Shown one piece after another: positions 38,856 through 46,584 of a stretch of DNA of 46,584 nt. The first letter of the stretch is position 1. Every line of letters begins with the position of its first letter. The stretch is from positions 1 to 46,584 of the forward strand of contig NZ_AUAF01000031.1 in assembly GCF_000428585.1 (NCBI RefSeq). Reading direction: 5' to 3'. Both the position numbers and the translations under genes were made by a program. The stretch is from Zooshikella ganghwensis DSM 15267 (lineage in GTDB: Bacteria; Pseudomonadota; Gammaproteobacteria; Pseudomonadales; Zooshikellaceae). The notes beneath the pieces were generated by a model, which worked only from the letters and a program-made list of their open reading frames with translations, was not told the DNA's origin and ran no database searches.

Positions 38856-40106
38856 CTAATGCCTTGAGCGAGAAGGCTCTTGCAGGCCTGATAGGGATGG
38901 CCTTAAGCCAATAATACATTTAATGTCTTGCTCAATACCATTACGAATAATTTTAATGGAAACTTCTTCACCGGGGCGCATTTGAGCAACCTGATACATC
39001 ACTTTGCGCCCTTCCCGCGCATGCATACTGTTTATTTCAAGAATTAAATCACCAGGCTTTAAACCGGCTTGAAAGGCAGGGCCATTACGGTATACGCCAG
39101 TAATTAAAATGCCTTCTATATGGGGAAGACCAAAAGCATCCGCTAGCTCACGAGTAAACTGTTGTGTTTCTAGCCCCAACCAGCCACGAATAACTTTACC
39201 GTGCTTAACGATTGATAGCATGACATCACGGGCAATCTCTGAAGGAATAGCAAAGCCAATGCCTTGGGAGCCTCCTGACTTAGAAAATATCGCAGTGTTG
39301 ATACCCAGCAGGTCACCATGAACATTAATGAGTGCACCACCAGAGTTACCAGGGTTAATGGCAGCATCTGTTTGAATAAAATTCTCGTAGGTATTTAGAT
39401 ACAGCTTACTTCGTCCCGTAGCACTAATAATACCCATTGTGACTGTTTGGCCAACCCCAAAAGGGTTGCCTATTGCTAATACCACATCGCCAATTTCTGC
39501 ATTTCGAGTGGGGGCTAAGGTAACTGAAGGTAAATTATCCAGGTCTATTTTCAGGATAGCTAAGTCTGTTTCAGGGTCAGTACCCACAACACGGGCGGGA
39601 GTCTCTCGGCCATCTTGAAGTAATATAAGGATCTCAGAAGCACCAGCAATTACGTGGTTATTGGTAACAACGTATCCCTCAGGACTCATGATAACGCCAG
39701 AACCTAAGCTTGATTGCATCCGTTTCCGTTTAGGCATTTGGTTATAACCAAAAAAATCCTGGAAAAAAGGGTCATCAAAGATAGGGTGCTGACGTTCTCG
39801 AATAATCTTGGTGGTATAAATATTCACTACGGCAGGGGCCGCTTTTTTGACCGCATGACTATAAGAACTGGGTCCAGTTCTAGCCGCTGAAACAGTGACA
39901 TTTTCTTGTTTTATCACGACAGGATCTGTGGAGCTGATAGGACTGTTATTACTGTTGTATACTGCTTGAGTAACCTGTGGTGTATCTTGTTCGGCAGTAT
40001 TATTTATTCCAACCAGACCGGGGAATTGCTGCATCAGAATGATGGCAACCAAGACACCGCAGATTGTTGGCCATGTAAGAAAATGCACTAGTTTTTTCAT
40101 AGTCAT
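38856..40106 (-). CDS. algW: Periplasmic serine endoprotease of the DegS/AlgW family
   Basis: 416 residues with an N-terminal membrane anchor (about 12-30), a long linker, a trypsin-like domain with His151 (VTNNHVIAGA), Asp181 (TDLAILK) and Ser255 (NPGNSGGAL), and a single PDZ domain (about 300-400). One anchor plus one PDZ fits the DegS/AlgW site-1 proteases, which cut the RseA/MucA anti-sigma factor when mis-assembled outer-membrane proteins are sensed. The position next to hisC and cysDN matches pseudomonad algW. A second ATG two codons in is an alternative start. Confidence 0.92.
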   Translation of the reverse strand: MTMKKLVHFLTWPTICGVLVAIILMQQFPGLVGINNTAEQDTPQVTQAVYNSNNSPISSTDPVVIKQENVTVSAARTGPSSYSHAVKKAAPAVVNIYTTKIIRERQHPIFDDPFFQDFFGYNQMPKRKRMQSSLGSGVIMSPEGYVVTNNHVIAGASEILILLQDGRETPARVVGTDPETDLAILKIDLDNLPSVTLAPTRNAEIGDVVLAIGNPFGVGQTVTMGIISATGRSKLYLNTYENFIQTDAAINPGNSGGALINVHGDLLGINTAIFSKSGGSQGIGFAIPSEIARDVMLSIVKHGKVIRGWLGLETQQFTRELADAFGLPHIEGILITGVYRNGPAFQAGLKPGDLILEINSMHAREGRKVMYQVAQMRPGEEVSIKIIRNGIEQDIKCIIGLRPSLSGLQEPSRSRH

Positions 40107-40243
40107 GCTTTCGTATTAATTTGCCTTTGGCTTTAAAGTGAGGCCAAGCTATTCAGGTGTTGCAACCCCCTGGGCGTAATCATTATACGGATTCACGACT
40201 TATTCTGTCATCCCATATTCTGCTAATGTAAGACATATACACT

Positions 40244-41002
40244 ATGGTTGAACGTAAAGTCCTTATAAATACTTTAAGTGAATGGTTGCAGCCGCAGCTA
40301 TTTAAAGATTACTGTCCCAACGGCTTACAAGTGGAAGGCAAGTCACATATTAAGAAAATTGTGACTGGTGTCACGGCGAGTCAAGCCTTGGTTGACCAAG
40401 CAATTAGTTTACAAGCGGATGCGCTGCTGGTTCATCATGGATATTTTTGGCGTGGTGAAGCGGAACCGGTTGTAGGTATGAAGAAAAAGCGTTTACAAGC
40501 ATTATTGGCTAACGATATTAACTTGTTAGCTTATCACCTGCCTTTAGATGCCCACCCTGAATTAGGTAATAATGCTCAATTAGCTAAGCAATTAGGTTGG
40601 AAGATAACACAAGGCATGGATGCTGATATGAATACCAGCATTGGCTTGGTGGGAGAAGTGCCTGATGAGCTGACAGTAGAGGCGTTTTCTCAGCAAATAA
40701 CCAAAGTATTGGGACGTTCCCCCTTAGTTATCCAGTCTGGTAATCAGCCCATTAAAAGAGTCGCTTGGTGTACTGGAGCAGCGCAGGGCTTTATCGAAAA
40801 AGCAGCACACTTGGGTGTTGATGCGTATTTGTCTGGTGAAATATCAGAGCCTACGGTACACAGTGCAAGGGAATTAGGTATTCATTATTTTGCTGCAGGC
40901 CATCACGCAACGGAACGCTACGGCATTAAAGCCTTAGGGGCTGCACTTGCGGGCCATTTTGGTCTTGAACACGTATTTGTTGATATCGATAATCCTGTTT
41001 AA
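40244..41002 (+). CDS. Nif3-like dinuclear metal-center protein (YbgI family)
   Basis: 252 residues of the NIF3/DUF34 family. Metal ligands are visible: His64-His65 in LLVHHGYFW, Asp102 in HLPLDAHPELGN, and His220 with Glu224 in AAGHHATERYG. These proteins form toroidal hexamers with a two-metal site; a GTP-cyclohydrolase-like activity has been annotated for the family, but the true role is unsettled. It is divergent from algW/degS, with only a weak ribosome-binding site. Confidence 0.92.
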   Translation: MVERKVLINTLSEWLQPQLFKDYCPNGLQVEGKSHIKKIVTGVTASQALVDQAISLQADALLVHHGYFWRGEAEPVVGMKKKRLQALLANDINLLAYHLPLDAHPELGNNAQLAKQLGWKITQGMDADMNTSIGLVGEVPDELTVEAFSQQITKVLGRSPLVIQSGNQPIKRVAWCTGAAQGFIEKAAHLGVDAYLSGEISEPTVHSARELGIHYFAAGHHATERYGIKALGAALAGHFGLEHVFVDIDNPV

Positions 41003-41343
41003 TCCTGTCTTATATTGTTCTGTATTTTAGCCGCAGCTTATTGTTTGAAGACATTGGGTTGTGGCTACCCCTCCCTCAGCGACAACAGTTATCCCCAAAA
41101 AACATATTTATATGATAAAAACGTCTAAATAGCCGGCTTATTATAATTATTATTAATTTGGTATAGTAGGTTTCTAGTAACATAACCCTGCTGGACAGGG
41201 GGATAAATGAAAGCTTGGCAACGGATCTGATAATCCATGCGGTAACCTTGAGACTTTCACAAGGGAACAAACCGTGTAATAAATTTAACTGCGATTATCC
41301 GTTTTGAAGTTAACTGTGTGAAGAATCGCTATGGTAGCCTGAG
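41003..41343 (+). other. 341-nt gap upstream of cysD: AT-rich promoter region plus structured leader
   Basis: The first part (about 41103-41170) is very AT-rich and ends in a -10-like TATAGT at 41163-41168. No protein gene is seen. The remaining roughly 160 nt form the candidate structured leader listed separately. Confidence 0.55.
41181..41310 (+). ncRNA. Candidate structured 5' leader RNA of cysDN (family not recognised)
   Basis: Between a -10-like TATAGT (41163-41168) and the cysD ATG lie nested pairings. CCCTG / CAGGG is at 41186-41200. A longer-range TGAAAG / CTTTCA (41208-41213, 41254-41259) encloses GGAT / ATCC (41223-41236) and a GGTAACC segment. A downstream ATTATCCG (41294-41301) could compete for the CGGAT segment. 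I compared it from memory with SAM, SAH, cobalamin, TPP, glycine, c-di-GMP and guanidine classes and found no convincing match. A GGCAAC stretch recalls SAM-I but the rest does not fit. Confidence 0.35.
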
Positions 41344-42252
41344 ATGCAAGCAAATAATCTGACCCACTTAAAACAGCTTGAAGCTGAAAGTATCCATATT
41401 ATCCGCGAGGTGGTCGCAGAGTTTGAAAATCCAGTCATGCTTTATTCTATTGGCAAGGATTCTTCTGTCATGTTGCATCTCGCGTTAAAAGCTTTTTACC
41501 CAAGTAAGCCGCCATTTCCACTGCTTCATGTTGATACGGGGTGGAAGTTTCGTGAAATGATTAGTTTTCGTGATCAACGTGCCAACGAAGTGGGTATGGA
41601 GCTGTTAGTTCATAAAAACCCTGATGGTGAAGCTTTAGGGATTAATCCATTTATTCATGGTAGTGCCAAGCATACTGATGTTATGAAAACCCAGAGCTTA
41701 AAGCAGGCACTGAATAAGTATGGTTTTGATGCTGCATTTGGTGGTGCTAGACGAGATGAAGAAAAGTCTCGTGCCAAAGAGCGTGTTTACTCTTTCCGTG
41801 ATAAAAATCACCGTTGGGATCCCAAAAACCAACGTCCTGAATTATGGAATATCTACAATGGTAAAGTGAATAAGGGCGAAAGTATTCGTGTATTTCCTTT
41901 ATCAAACTGGACTGAACTCGATATCTGGCAATACATCCATTTAGAAAATATTCCCATTGTGCCACTGTATTATGCAGCAAAACGTCCTGTTGTGATGCGT
42001 GATGGTGTGGATTTAATGGTTGATGATGAACGCTTTCCTCTCCACGATGATGAAAAGCCAGAACTGAAAATGGTCAGGTTTAGAACCCTTGGCTGTTACC
42101 CCCTGACAGGTGCTATTGAATCCTCTGCTACAACTTTGCCTGATATTATCCAGGAAATGCTTCTGACTAAAACTTCAGAGCGACAAGGTCGTGTGATTGA
42201 TCATGATGGTGCAGGCTCCATGGAAAAGAAAAAGCAAGAAGGATATTTCTAA
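41344..42252 (+). CDS. cysD: Sulfate adenylyltransferase subunit 2 (CysD)
   Basis: 302 residues. ATP-PP-loop enzyme that forms APS from sulfate and ATP, driven by GTP hydrolysis on CysN. The PP-loop is [17 protein letters not shown] (Ser35 onward). [16 protein letters not shown] and a C-terminal [14 protein letters not shown] are conserved. First gene of the cysDN pair; expression is probably CysB-dependent, but I cannot mark a definite CysB site. Confidence 0.98.
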   Translation: MQANNLTHLKQLEAESIHIIREVVAEFENPVMLYSIGKDSSVMLHLALKAFYPSKPPFPLLHVDTGWKFREMISFRDQRANEVGMELLVHKNPDGEALGINPFIHGSAKHTDVMKTQSLKQALNKYGFDAAFGGARRDEEKSRAKERVYSFRDKNHRWDPKNQRPELWNIYNGKVNKGESIRVFPLSNWTELDIWQYIHLENIPIVPLYYAAKRPVVMRDGVDLMVDDERFPLHDDEKPELKMVRFRTLGCYPLTGAIESSATTLPDIIQEMLLTKTSERQGRVIDHDGAGSMEKKKQEGYF

Positions 42253-42349
42253 GCTATGGACAATAACTGCCGTCTTATTAGCCAAAATAGCACTAATGCA
42301 ACCACCAGTGTGGTATTAACATTTGCAGCATTAAAAGTGGGGCCTGGGT

Positions 42350-43999
42350 ATGTCACATCAATCTGAACTGATCGCTACTGATATTAATGCTTATCTAGCA
42401 CAGCATGAACAGAAAGAGCTACTACGATTTTTAACTTGTGGTAGTGTTGATGATGGGAAAAGTACTTTAATTGGCCGGCTATTGCATGACTCTAAAATGA
42501 TTTATGAAGATCATTTAGAGTCAATTAAAAACGATAGTAAAAAAAGTGGTAATGCGGGTGAAAAGTTAGACTTAGCGCTGCTGGTTGATGGTTTGCAAGC
42601 TGAGCGCGAGCAGGGCATTACGATTGATGTAGCCTATCGTTATTTCTCAACAGCAAAACGAAAATTTATTATTGCGGATACCCCTGGCCATGAGCAATAT
42701 ACTCGTAATATGGCGACGGGAGCATCTACCTGTAATTTAGCCATTATTTTAATTGATGCGCGAAATGGCGTAAAAACACAAACCCGTCGTCATAGCTTCT
42801 TGACCTCGTTATTGGGTATCAAGCATATCATCGTGGCCATTAATAAAATGGATTTGATGGGTTTTTCAGAGGATGTTTTTACAAAAATTAAGGAAGATTA
42901 TACGGCATTTGCAGCTGAATTGGGCTTTAAAGATATTCACTTTGTGCCAATCTCGGCGCTGGACGGTGATAATGTTGTAAACCTAAGTGCAAATACGCCT
43001 TGGTATCAAGGTCAGCCATTGATGTCTATTTTAGAAACAGTAGAAATCAGCGCAGATCGTAACTTTGATGATTTTCGTTTTCCCGTTCAATATGTTAACC
43101 GGCCGAACCTGGATTTTCGTGGCTTTAGTGGCACTATCACGTCAGGTGTTGTGCGAACTGGTGATGAGTTGGTGGTATTTCCTTCACAGCAGCGCAGCCG
43201 CGTAAAAGCAATAGTGACTTATGACGGAGAGTTGTCTGAAGCCTTTGCAGGGCAAGCGGTTACACTGACATTAACAGATGAAATTGATATCAGTCGTGGA
43301 GACTTACTTGTTAAGCCTGACAACCTGCCATTGGTGGCAAGTGATATACAGGCTACGGTAGTGTGGATGGCGGAGGCAGCGCTTCAGGCGGGCAAACAGT
43401 ATGATATTAAGTTTCTGACAAATAAGGCTATTGCTACATTAACCCGTATTGAATACAAAACAGATGTTAACACCCTTAAGCAACAACAAGGGCATCAGCT
43501 ACAACTCAATGAGATTGCACAGTGTCATTTTGCGTTAAACAAAGCGGTTGCTCTAGATAATTACCAGGCTAACCCAGGAACGGGAGCTTTTATTTTAATT
43601 GACCGAATGACCAATGTTACTGTTGGGGCTGGTATGGTCAAAGGTATTGGTGAACAACAGGTGAAGCCTGTTAGTCAACAAGAGCGTGCAGCACGCTTTG
43701 ATCAACAGCCTCAGATTATTGAAATTACTGGCCAGGAGCGCCAGACTGCTGCTAAGCACTTAGAGCGGCGTTTATTTAATCAAGGACGTAATGTTGTGGT
43801 GCTGGATCAGGAGGCTTTACCCGATACAGAAATAGAGTCCATGATGAGTATTGCTGAGTACCTTCAGCAACAGGGGCTTATTGTATTGCTAGTCTGTGCC
43901 AACCCACAAAACAGTTATCGTGTTGCGACCCAACAGCTTACAGTTGATGACGTTTCTCACTTAGCCAAAACAGTTGAAGAATTAGCAACTCAACTGTAG
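42350..43999 (+). CDS. cysN: Sulfate adenylyltransferase subunit 1 (CysN) with degenerate APS-kinase-like C-terminus
   Basis: 549 residues. EF-Tu-type GTPase motifs are GSVDDGKST (G1, residue 31 onward), [12 protein letters not shown] (G2), [16 protein letters not shown] (G3), NKMDL (G4) and SAL (G5), followed by two beta-barrels. E. coli CysN is about 475 residues and pseudomonad CysNC about 630. The extra tail (about 455-549) reads [20 protein letters not shown], then [13 protein letters not shown]. It lines up with the start of CysC, but the kinase P-loop (GxxGxGKS) is replaced by GQERQTAAK. The tail is therefore probably a relict, non-catalytic APS-kinase domain, and a separate cysC would be needed. 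Confidence 0.95.
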   Translation: MSHQSELIATDINAYLAQHEQKELLRFLTCGSVDDGKSTLIGRLLHDSKMIYEDHLESIKNDSKKSGNAGEKLDLALLVDGLQAEREQGITIDVAYRYFSTAKRKFIIADTPGHEQYTRNMATGASTCNLAIILIDARNGVKTQTRRHSFLTSLLGIKHIIVAINKMDLMGFSEDVFTKIKEDYTAFAAELGFKDIHFVPISALDGDNVVNLSANTPWYQGQPLMSILETVEISADRNFDDFRFPVQYVNRPNLDFRGFSGTITSGVVRTGDELVVFPSQQRSRVKAIVTYDGELSEAFAGQAVTLTLTDEIDISRGDLLVKPDNLPLVASDIQATVVWMAEAALQAGKQYDIKFLTNKAIATLTRIEYKTDVNTLKQQQGHQLQLNEIAQCHFALNKAVALDNYQANPGTGAFILIDRMTNVTVGAGMVKGIGEQQVKPVSQQERAARFDQQPQIIEITGQERQTAAKHLERRLFNQGRNVVVLDQEALPDTEIESMMSIAEYLQQQGLIVLLVCANPQNSYRVATQQLTVDDVSHLAKTVEELATQL

Positions 44000-44019
44000 T
44001 CAAAGTGGCTAGAGATGCT

Positions 44020-44041
44020 TATACCCAAAACGAAGGGTATA
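44020..44041. repeat. 22-bp palindromic element, copy B (downstream of cysN)
   Basis: Arms TATACCC and GGGTATA around AAAACGAA, differing from copy A (16169) by one base in the centre. It lies 20 nt after the cysN stop and just before the terminator. Confidence 0.6.
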
Positions 44042-44049
44042 GAATGATC

Positions 44050-44087
44050 AAAAGCCCTGCTGAATCAGTACAGCAGGGCTTTTTTTG
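44050..44087 (+). terminator. Intrinsic terminator of cysDN
   Basis: AAAGCCCTGCTG (44051-44062) and CAGCAGGGCTTT (44071-44082) form a perfect 12-bp stem with an 8-nt loop and run into seven consecutive T (44080-44086). Confidence 0.93.
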
Positions 44088-44109
44088 TGTCAGTAGTTGG
44101 GTTTACCTT

Positions 44110-45039
44110 TTAGATGAGCCATTGCGTTAAGGTAGAAAGGTATACAGGAATAATGAGTACACCCAATGCGGTGCTGGTTAGTACTGCAACAGAGGCTTTT
44201 TGGGGATGCACATTGAGTTCAACAGCAAGCGCGATGGTATTCGCAGCCAGAGGGACAACAGATATTAGTAGCATCACTTGAATCATAATGTCATCCAACC
44301 ACTGATGGAAATGTTGGTCTAGCAATATCACTAAAATGACACAACAGGGCCAAAGTAAGTATTTACTTAGGGTGGTCAGGCCGATTAATTTCCAGTCAAT
44401 ATCCTTCCGTGTTACGGAAGACAGCGCAAAGCCAATCATCATCATCCCCAGCATGGTATAGCTGCTTTTGAAAATGGGTAGTTGATCAGTAATGATTGAG
44501 GGCAGTTCTAATCGTGTCAGGTTTATCAGCAAGCCCGCTAAAAATGCATAAAAGAAGGGCAGTCTAATTAGTTTTTGTATGCTTTTGCGCACATCATACT
44601 GACCTCGTGCAGTGATATAAAAGCCCGCTGTATATTCAAAGAGAGTAATGCCAAGCATGGCAAAAATAACCAGTGCTACACCGGTTTCGTCAAGAATCGC
44701 CATGGCAACAGGTAGACCAAAATAGCCGGTATTACCGGTACTGCATGATAGAGCAAATAGGTGGCGTGTATTGTCTTGCCAAAACAAGCGACCAAACTTA
44801 AGCGCTATGAGCGCCATTGTCAGGCTGAAAAGGAAAAAGAAGATGGGAATGAGTGAGTACATTGGTAAGAGCTTAGCTTGAGCAATGCCACTGAACACCA
44901 CAATTGGGGAGAGCAAATAAAGTAATAAAGTAGAAATTGTTTTTAGCTCGATAGTGAAACGCTTACCCAAGGTAAAGCCAATCATCACCAAAATGAATAG
45001 GAAGCTCACTTTGGTCATTAAAAAACCGGTACTAACCAT
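44110..45039 (-). CDS. AEC-family (auxin efflux carrier-like) permease
   Basis: 309 residues with about ten hydrophobic segments in the AEC layout. The SCSTGNTGYFGLPVAMAIL motif crosses the middle, and the second half ends with VPLAANTIALAVELNV and ASVAVLTSTALGVLIIPV. Bacterial AEC members move carboxylates such as malate or malonate; the substrate here cannot be assigned. It is divergent from a LysR regulator, which may control it. A second ATG at residue 8 is an alternative start. Confidence 0.88.
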   Translation of the reverse strand: MVSTGFLMTKVSFLFILVMIGFTLGKRFTIELKTISTLLLYLLSPIVVFSGIAQAKLLPMYSLIPIFFFLFSLTMALIALKFGRLFWQDNTRHLFALSCSTGNTGYFGLPVAMAILDETGVALVIFAMLGITLFEYTAGFYITARGQYDVRKSIQKLIRLPFFYAFLAGLLINLTRLELPSIITDQLPIFKSSYTMLGMMMIGFALSSVTRKDIDWKLIGLTTLSKYLLWPCCVILVILLDQHFHQWLDDIMIQVMLLISVVPLAANTIALAVELNVHPQKASVAVLTSTALGVLIIPVYLSTLTQWLI

Positions 45040-45091
45040 AACTATGTACTTCTAAGTAATGAGAATAGAGTAAGTCTGAAGTGATTTCAGT

Positions 45092-45162
45092 GATTAAACT
45101 TACTGTTGTAAAACATGGTGATTACAACGAGTTAGCATAAAATAAGCAAACGATTAAACTTA
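45092..45162. promoter_or_regulatory. Two 11-bp direct repeats 60 bp apart in the AEC/LysR divergent gap
   Basis: GATTAAACTTA occurs at 45092-45102 and again at 45152-45162, exactly 60 bp apart. Paired sites in the intergenic space of a divergent LysR gene and its neighbour are a plausible regulator-binding arrangement, although the classic T-N11-A palindrome is not obvious inside them. Confidence 0.45.
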
Positions 45163-45198
45163 GGGCTATCATGAGTTTTTCTCATAACAGGTTGATGC

Positions 45199-46080
45199 AT
45201 GGCACGTAAACTTCCACCACTTAATGCATTAAAAACTTTTGAATCGGCTGCGCGACTTCAGAGCTTTACGCTAGCAGCAGAAGAGTTATGCGTGACACAA
45301 GGTGCAGTAAGCCGGCAAGTGAAAAAGCTGGAGGCTTATTTAGGGTTTGATTTATTTGCTCGGCAAGGTCAAAAACTAATTCTGACGGCAGCAGGTCTTC
45401 AATATCAAGCAGCGATTGCGAGTGCCTTAAATATTTTAAGTGATGCCACTCAGAGTGTCATCAGTGCTCATCGACCCAGTGAGCTGTTGACTATTAGTGT
45501 ATTGCCTTCACTCAGTACACGATGGTTGATTCCACGGTTAAACCAGTTTAAGCAACATTACCCACACTATGTCCTTAATGTCATTACCCGAGATAACCAG
45601 ACAGAGTTATTTCCTCCAGGTGTTGATGTCGTTATTCGTAGTGGGCAGGGTGGCTGGCCTGGTATGCAAGCGGACGAACTCTTTATTGAAAAACTTATTC
45701 CTGTCTGTCATCAGGATATTATCAAAGAGAAAGTTAGCACTGCCGCTGATTTAATGAAGTACACCCTTTTAGAGCATACGTCGCGGGATAAAATCTGGCA
45801 GCGCTGGTTTAATGCACAACATATTGATAAACCCCAATTTCAGCGGATAGGTATGGAGCATTTTTTTATGCTTATCCAAGCTGCCTGTGAGGGGCTGGGG
45901 ATTGCTCTAGTACCAGACTTTCTAGTGAAAGATGACCTTGAAAGTGGGCGACTGGTGCAACCTATCAATATTACCTATGAATCAGGTTATCGTTACTTTG
46001 TCCTTACTAAAAAGCAACAAAGTAATCCTAAAGTGGCTGACTTTATTCAGTGGTTACTTACTTGGTATAAATTCTCATAA
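45199..46080 (+). CDS. LysR-family transcriptional regulator (GcvA-like)
   Basis: 293 residues. The N-terminal winged helix-turn-helix is PPLNALKTFESAARLQSF, then TLAAEELCVTQGAVSRQVKK, the GcvA/AmpR-like subgroup sequence. A linker helix and a periplasmic-binding-like effector domain follow (VLPSLSTRWLIPRL, VDVVIRSGQGGWPG, ACEGLGIALVPDFLV). AGG precedes the ATG. It is divergent from the AEC permease, so autoregulation and control of that gene are likely. The effector is unknown. Confidence 0.93.
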   Translation: MARKLPPLNALKTFESAARLQSFTLAAEELCVTQGAVSRQVKKLEAYLGFDLFARQGQKLILTAAGLQYQAAIASALNILSDATQSVISAHRPSELLTISVLPSLSTRWLIPRLNQFKQHYPHYVLNVITRDNQTELFPPGVDVVIRSGQGGWPGMQADELFIEKLIPVCHQDIIKEKVSTAADLMKYTLLEHTSRDKIWQRWFNAQHIDKPQFQRIGMEHFFMLIQAACEGLGIALVPDFLVKDDLESGRLVQPINITYESGYRYFVLTKKQQSNPKVADFIQWLLTWYKFS

Positions 46081-46314
46081 ATTAGTTAAAAGGTATCTCA
46101 AAAAATGCACTTCTTCCTAGATAACGGTGTCAGTGCTGAACGCTAATCCTTATGAGTTTTCTTATACACTCTTCGCTAGGCAATATACTGTGGCTCTCTA
46201 TGCAGCTGCTTACTTTTTTTCAGAAAGTCACTATTCTTAGAAGTGCCCTAAAGACAAAATTTGTTGTATAGTTCACAAAAAATACACTAAAAAAGAAACT
46301 AGTTCACTTACTAC

Positions 46315-46584
46315 CTAGTCACTAGCAAAGGATACCGTTGTTTCTCTAAAAAATGATTTTATTAATGCTTTATTTTGTGCAATCAATTCTAAATCGATAA
46401 ATGTTCTTTCTAGCAGTGATTCCCCCTTTTTAAGTGGCATCCGAGCAGTGCCTGTCTGTCGAATGTAATTCCATACCAGTTCATCAGGATTAAGATCAGG
46501 GGCATAGGGTGGCAAGAGAAAAATGCTTATTTTTCCTTGCTGTCTTGCTACAAATTGGCGTACTTTTTTGCTTTTATGCACTGG
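46315..46584 (-). CDS. IS630-family transposase, C-terminal part (continues past the right edge)
   Basis: The minus-strand frame is open from the right edge and stops at 46315. It reads PVHKSKKVRQFV, then ISIFLLPPYAPDLNPDELVW, the DDE-domain end of IS630/Tc1-type transposases, with the last catalytic Glu expected in the NPDE segment. About 89 residues are visible. The 234 nt between the LysR stop and this gene should contain one IS end, but I could not delimit an inverted repeat. Confidence 0.88.
   Translation of the reverse strand, partial: PVHKSKKVRQFVARQQGKISIFLLPPYAPDLNPDELVWNYIRQTGTARMPLKKGESLLERTFIDLELIAQNKALIKSFFRETTVSFASD

Noticed and set aside
41208-41222. SAM-I-like string ATGAAAGCTTGGCAAC in the cysD leader
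   Set aside because: Only the GGCAAC and TGAA fragments resemble the SAM-I core. The AGAG and GAGGGA elements and the closing helices are missing.
41223-41236. Possible hammerhead core or tRNA anticodon arm in the cysD leader
   Set aside because: CTGATAA is not the CUGANGA core, no GAAA partner with the right helices is seen, and no cloverleaf can be completed.

Overview
The window is mostly conserved chromosomal core of a gammaproteobacterium with moderate-to-low GC. GatCAB amidotransferase, absent from E. coli, is present. The order murA-hisG-hisD-hisC-algW/degS-nif3-cysD-cysN, and the order rng-yhdP-nitrilase-tldD-darP-pmbA, are what I recall from Pseudomonas and marine Oceanospirillales-type genomes. 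The base composition, the two IS types and the secreted Vibrio-type aminopeptidase suggest a marine member of that group. I cannot fix the genus from the sequence alone.

Layout. (1) 1-272: end of an IS256-family element. (2) 455-3892, minus: gatC-gatA-gatB, tRNA-dependent amidation. (3) 4135-9173, plus: mreB, mreC, mreD, maf, rng (cell shape, nucleotide-pool housekeeping, RNA processing). (4) 9249-17608: yhdP, nitrilase, tldD and pmbA on plus, with darP inverted between the last two. (5) 17661-27693, minus: mgtE, then the nitrogen-PTS, sigma-54 and LPS block npr-rapZ-ptsN-hpf-rpoN-lptB-lptA-lptC-kdsC-kdsD-yrbG. (6) 28359-30020, plus: a secreted M28 aminopeptidase with a C-terminal ricin-type lectin domain. 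It sits between yrbG and mlaF, which are normally divergent neighbours, and long AT-rich gaps lie on both sides. (7) 30783-38755, plus: mlaFEDCB, ibaG, murA, hisG, hisD, hisC. (8) 38856-44000: algW/degS (minus) divergent from nif3, then cysD-cysN behind a long leader that looks structured. (9) 44110-46080: AEC-family permease divergent from a LysR regulator. (10) 46315-end: truncated IS630-family transposase.

Functionally, the middle of the window is an envelope-building region: MreBCD drives elongation, KdsD/KdsC make Kdo, LptABC export LPS, YhdP and Mla move phospholipids, and MurA starts peptidoglycan synthesis. The sigma-54/PTS-Ntr/RapZ/HPF block links nitrogen and carbon status to envelope precursors and ribosome hibernation. 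CysDN supplies APS for sulfate assimilation.

I found no CRISPR array, tRNA, rRNA, prophage or obvious defence system. The most interesting signals are small: an apparent AUU start codon for mreC, a terminator-like hairpin in the mreB leader, an unrecognised structured cysD leader, a Fur-box-like site in the gap before the aminopeptidase, a recurring 22-bp palindrome with 7-bp arms, and a CysN whose C-terminus looks like an APS-kinase domain that has lost its P-loop.
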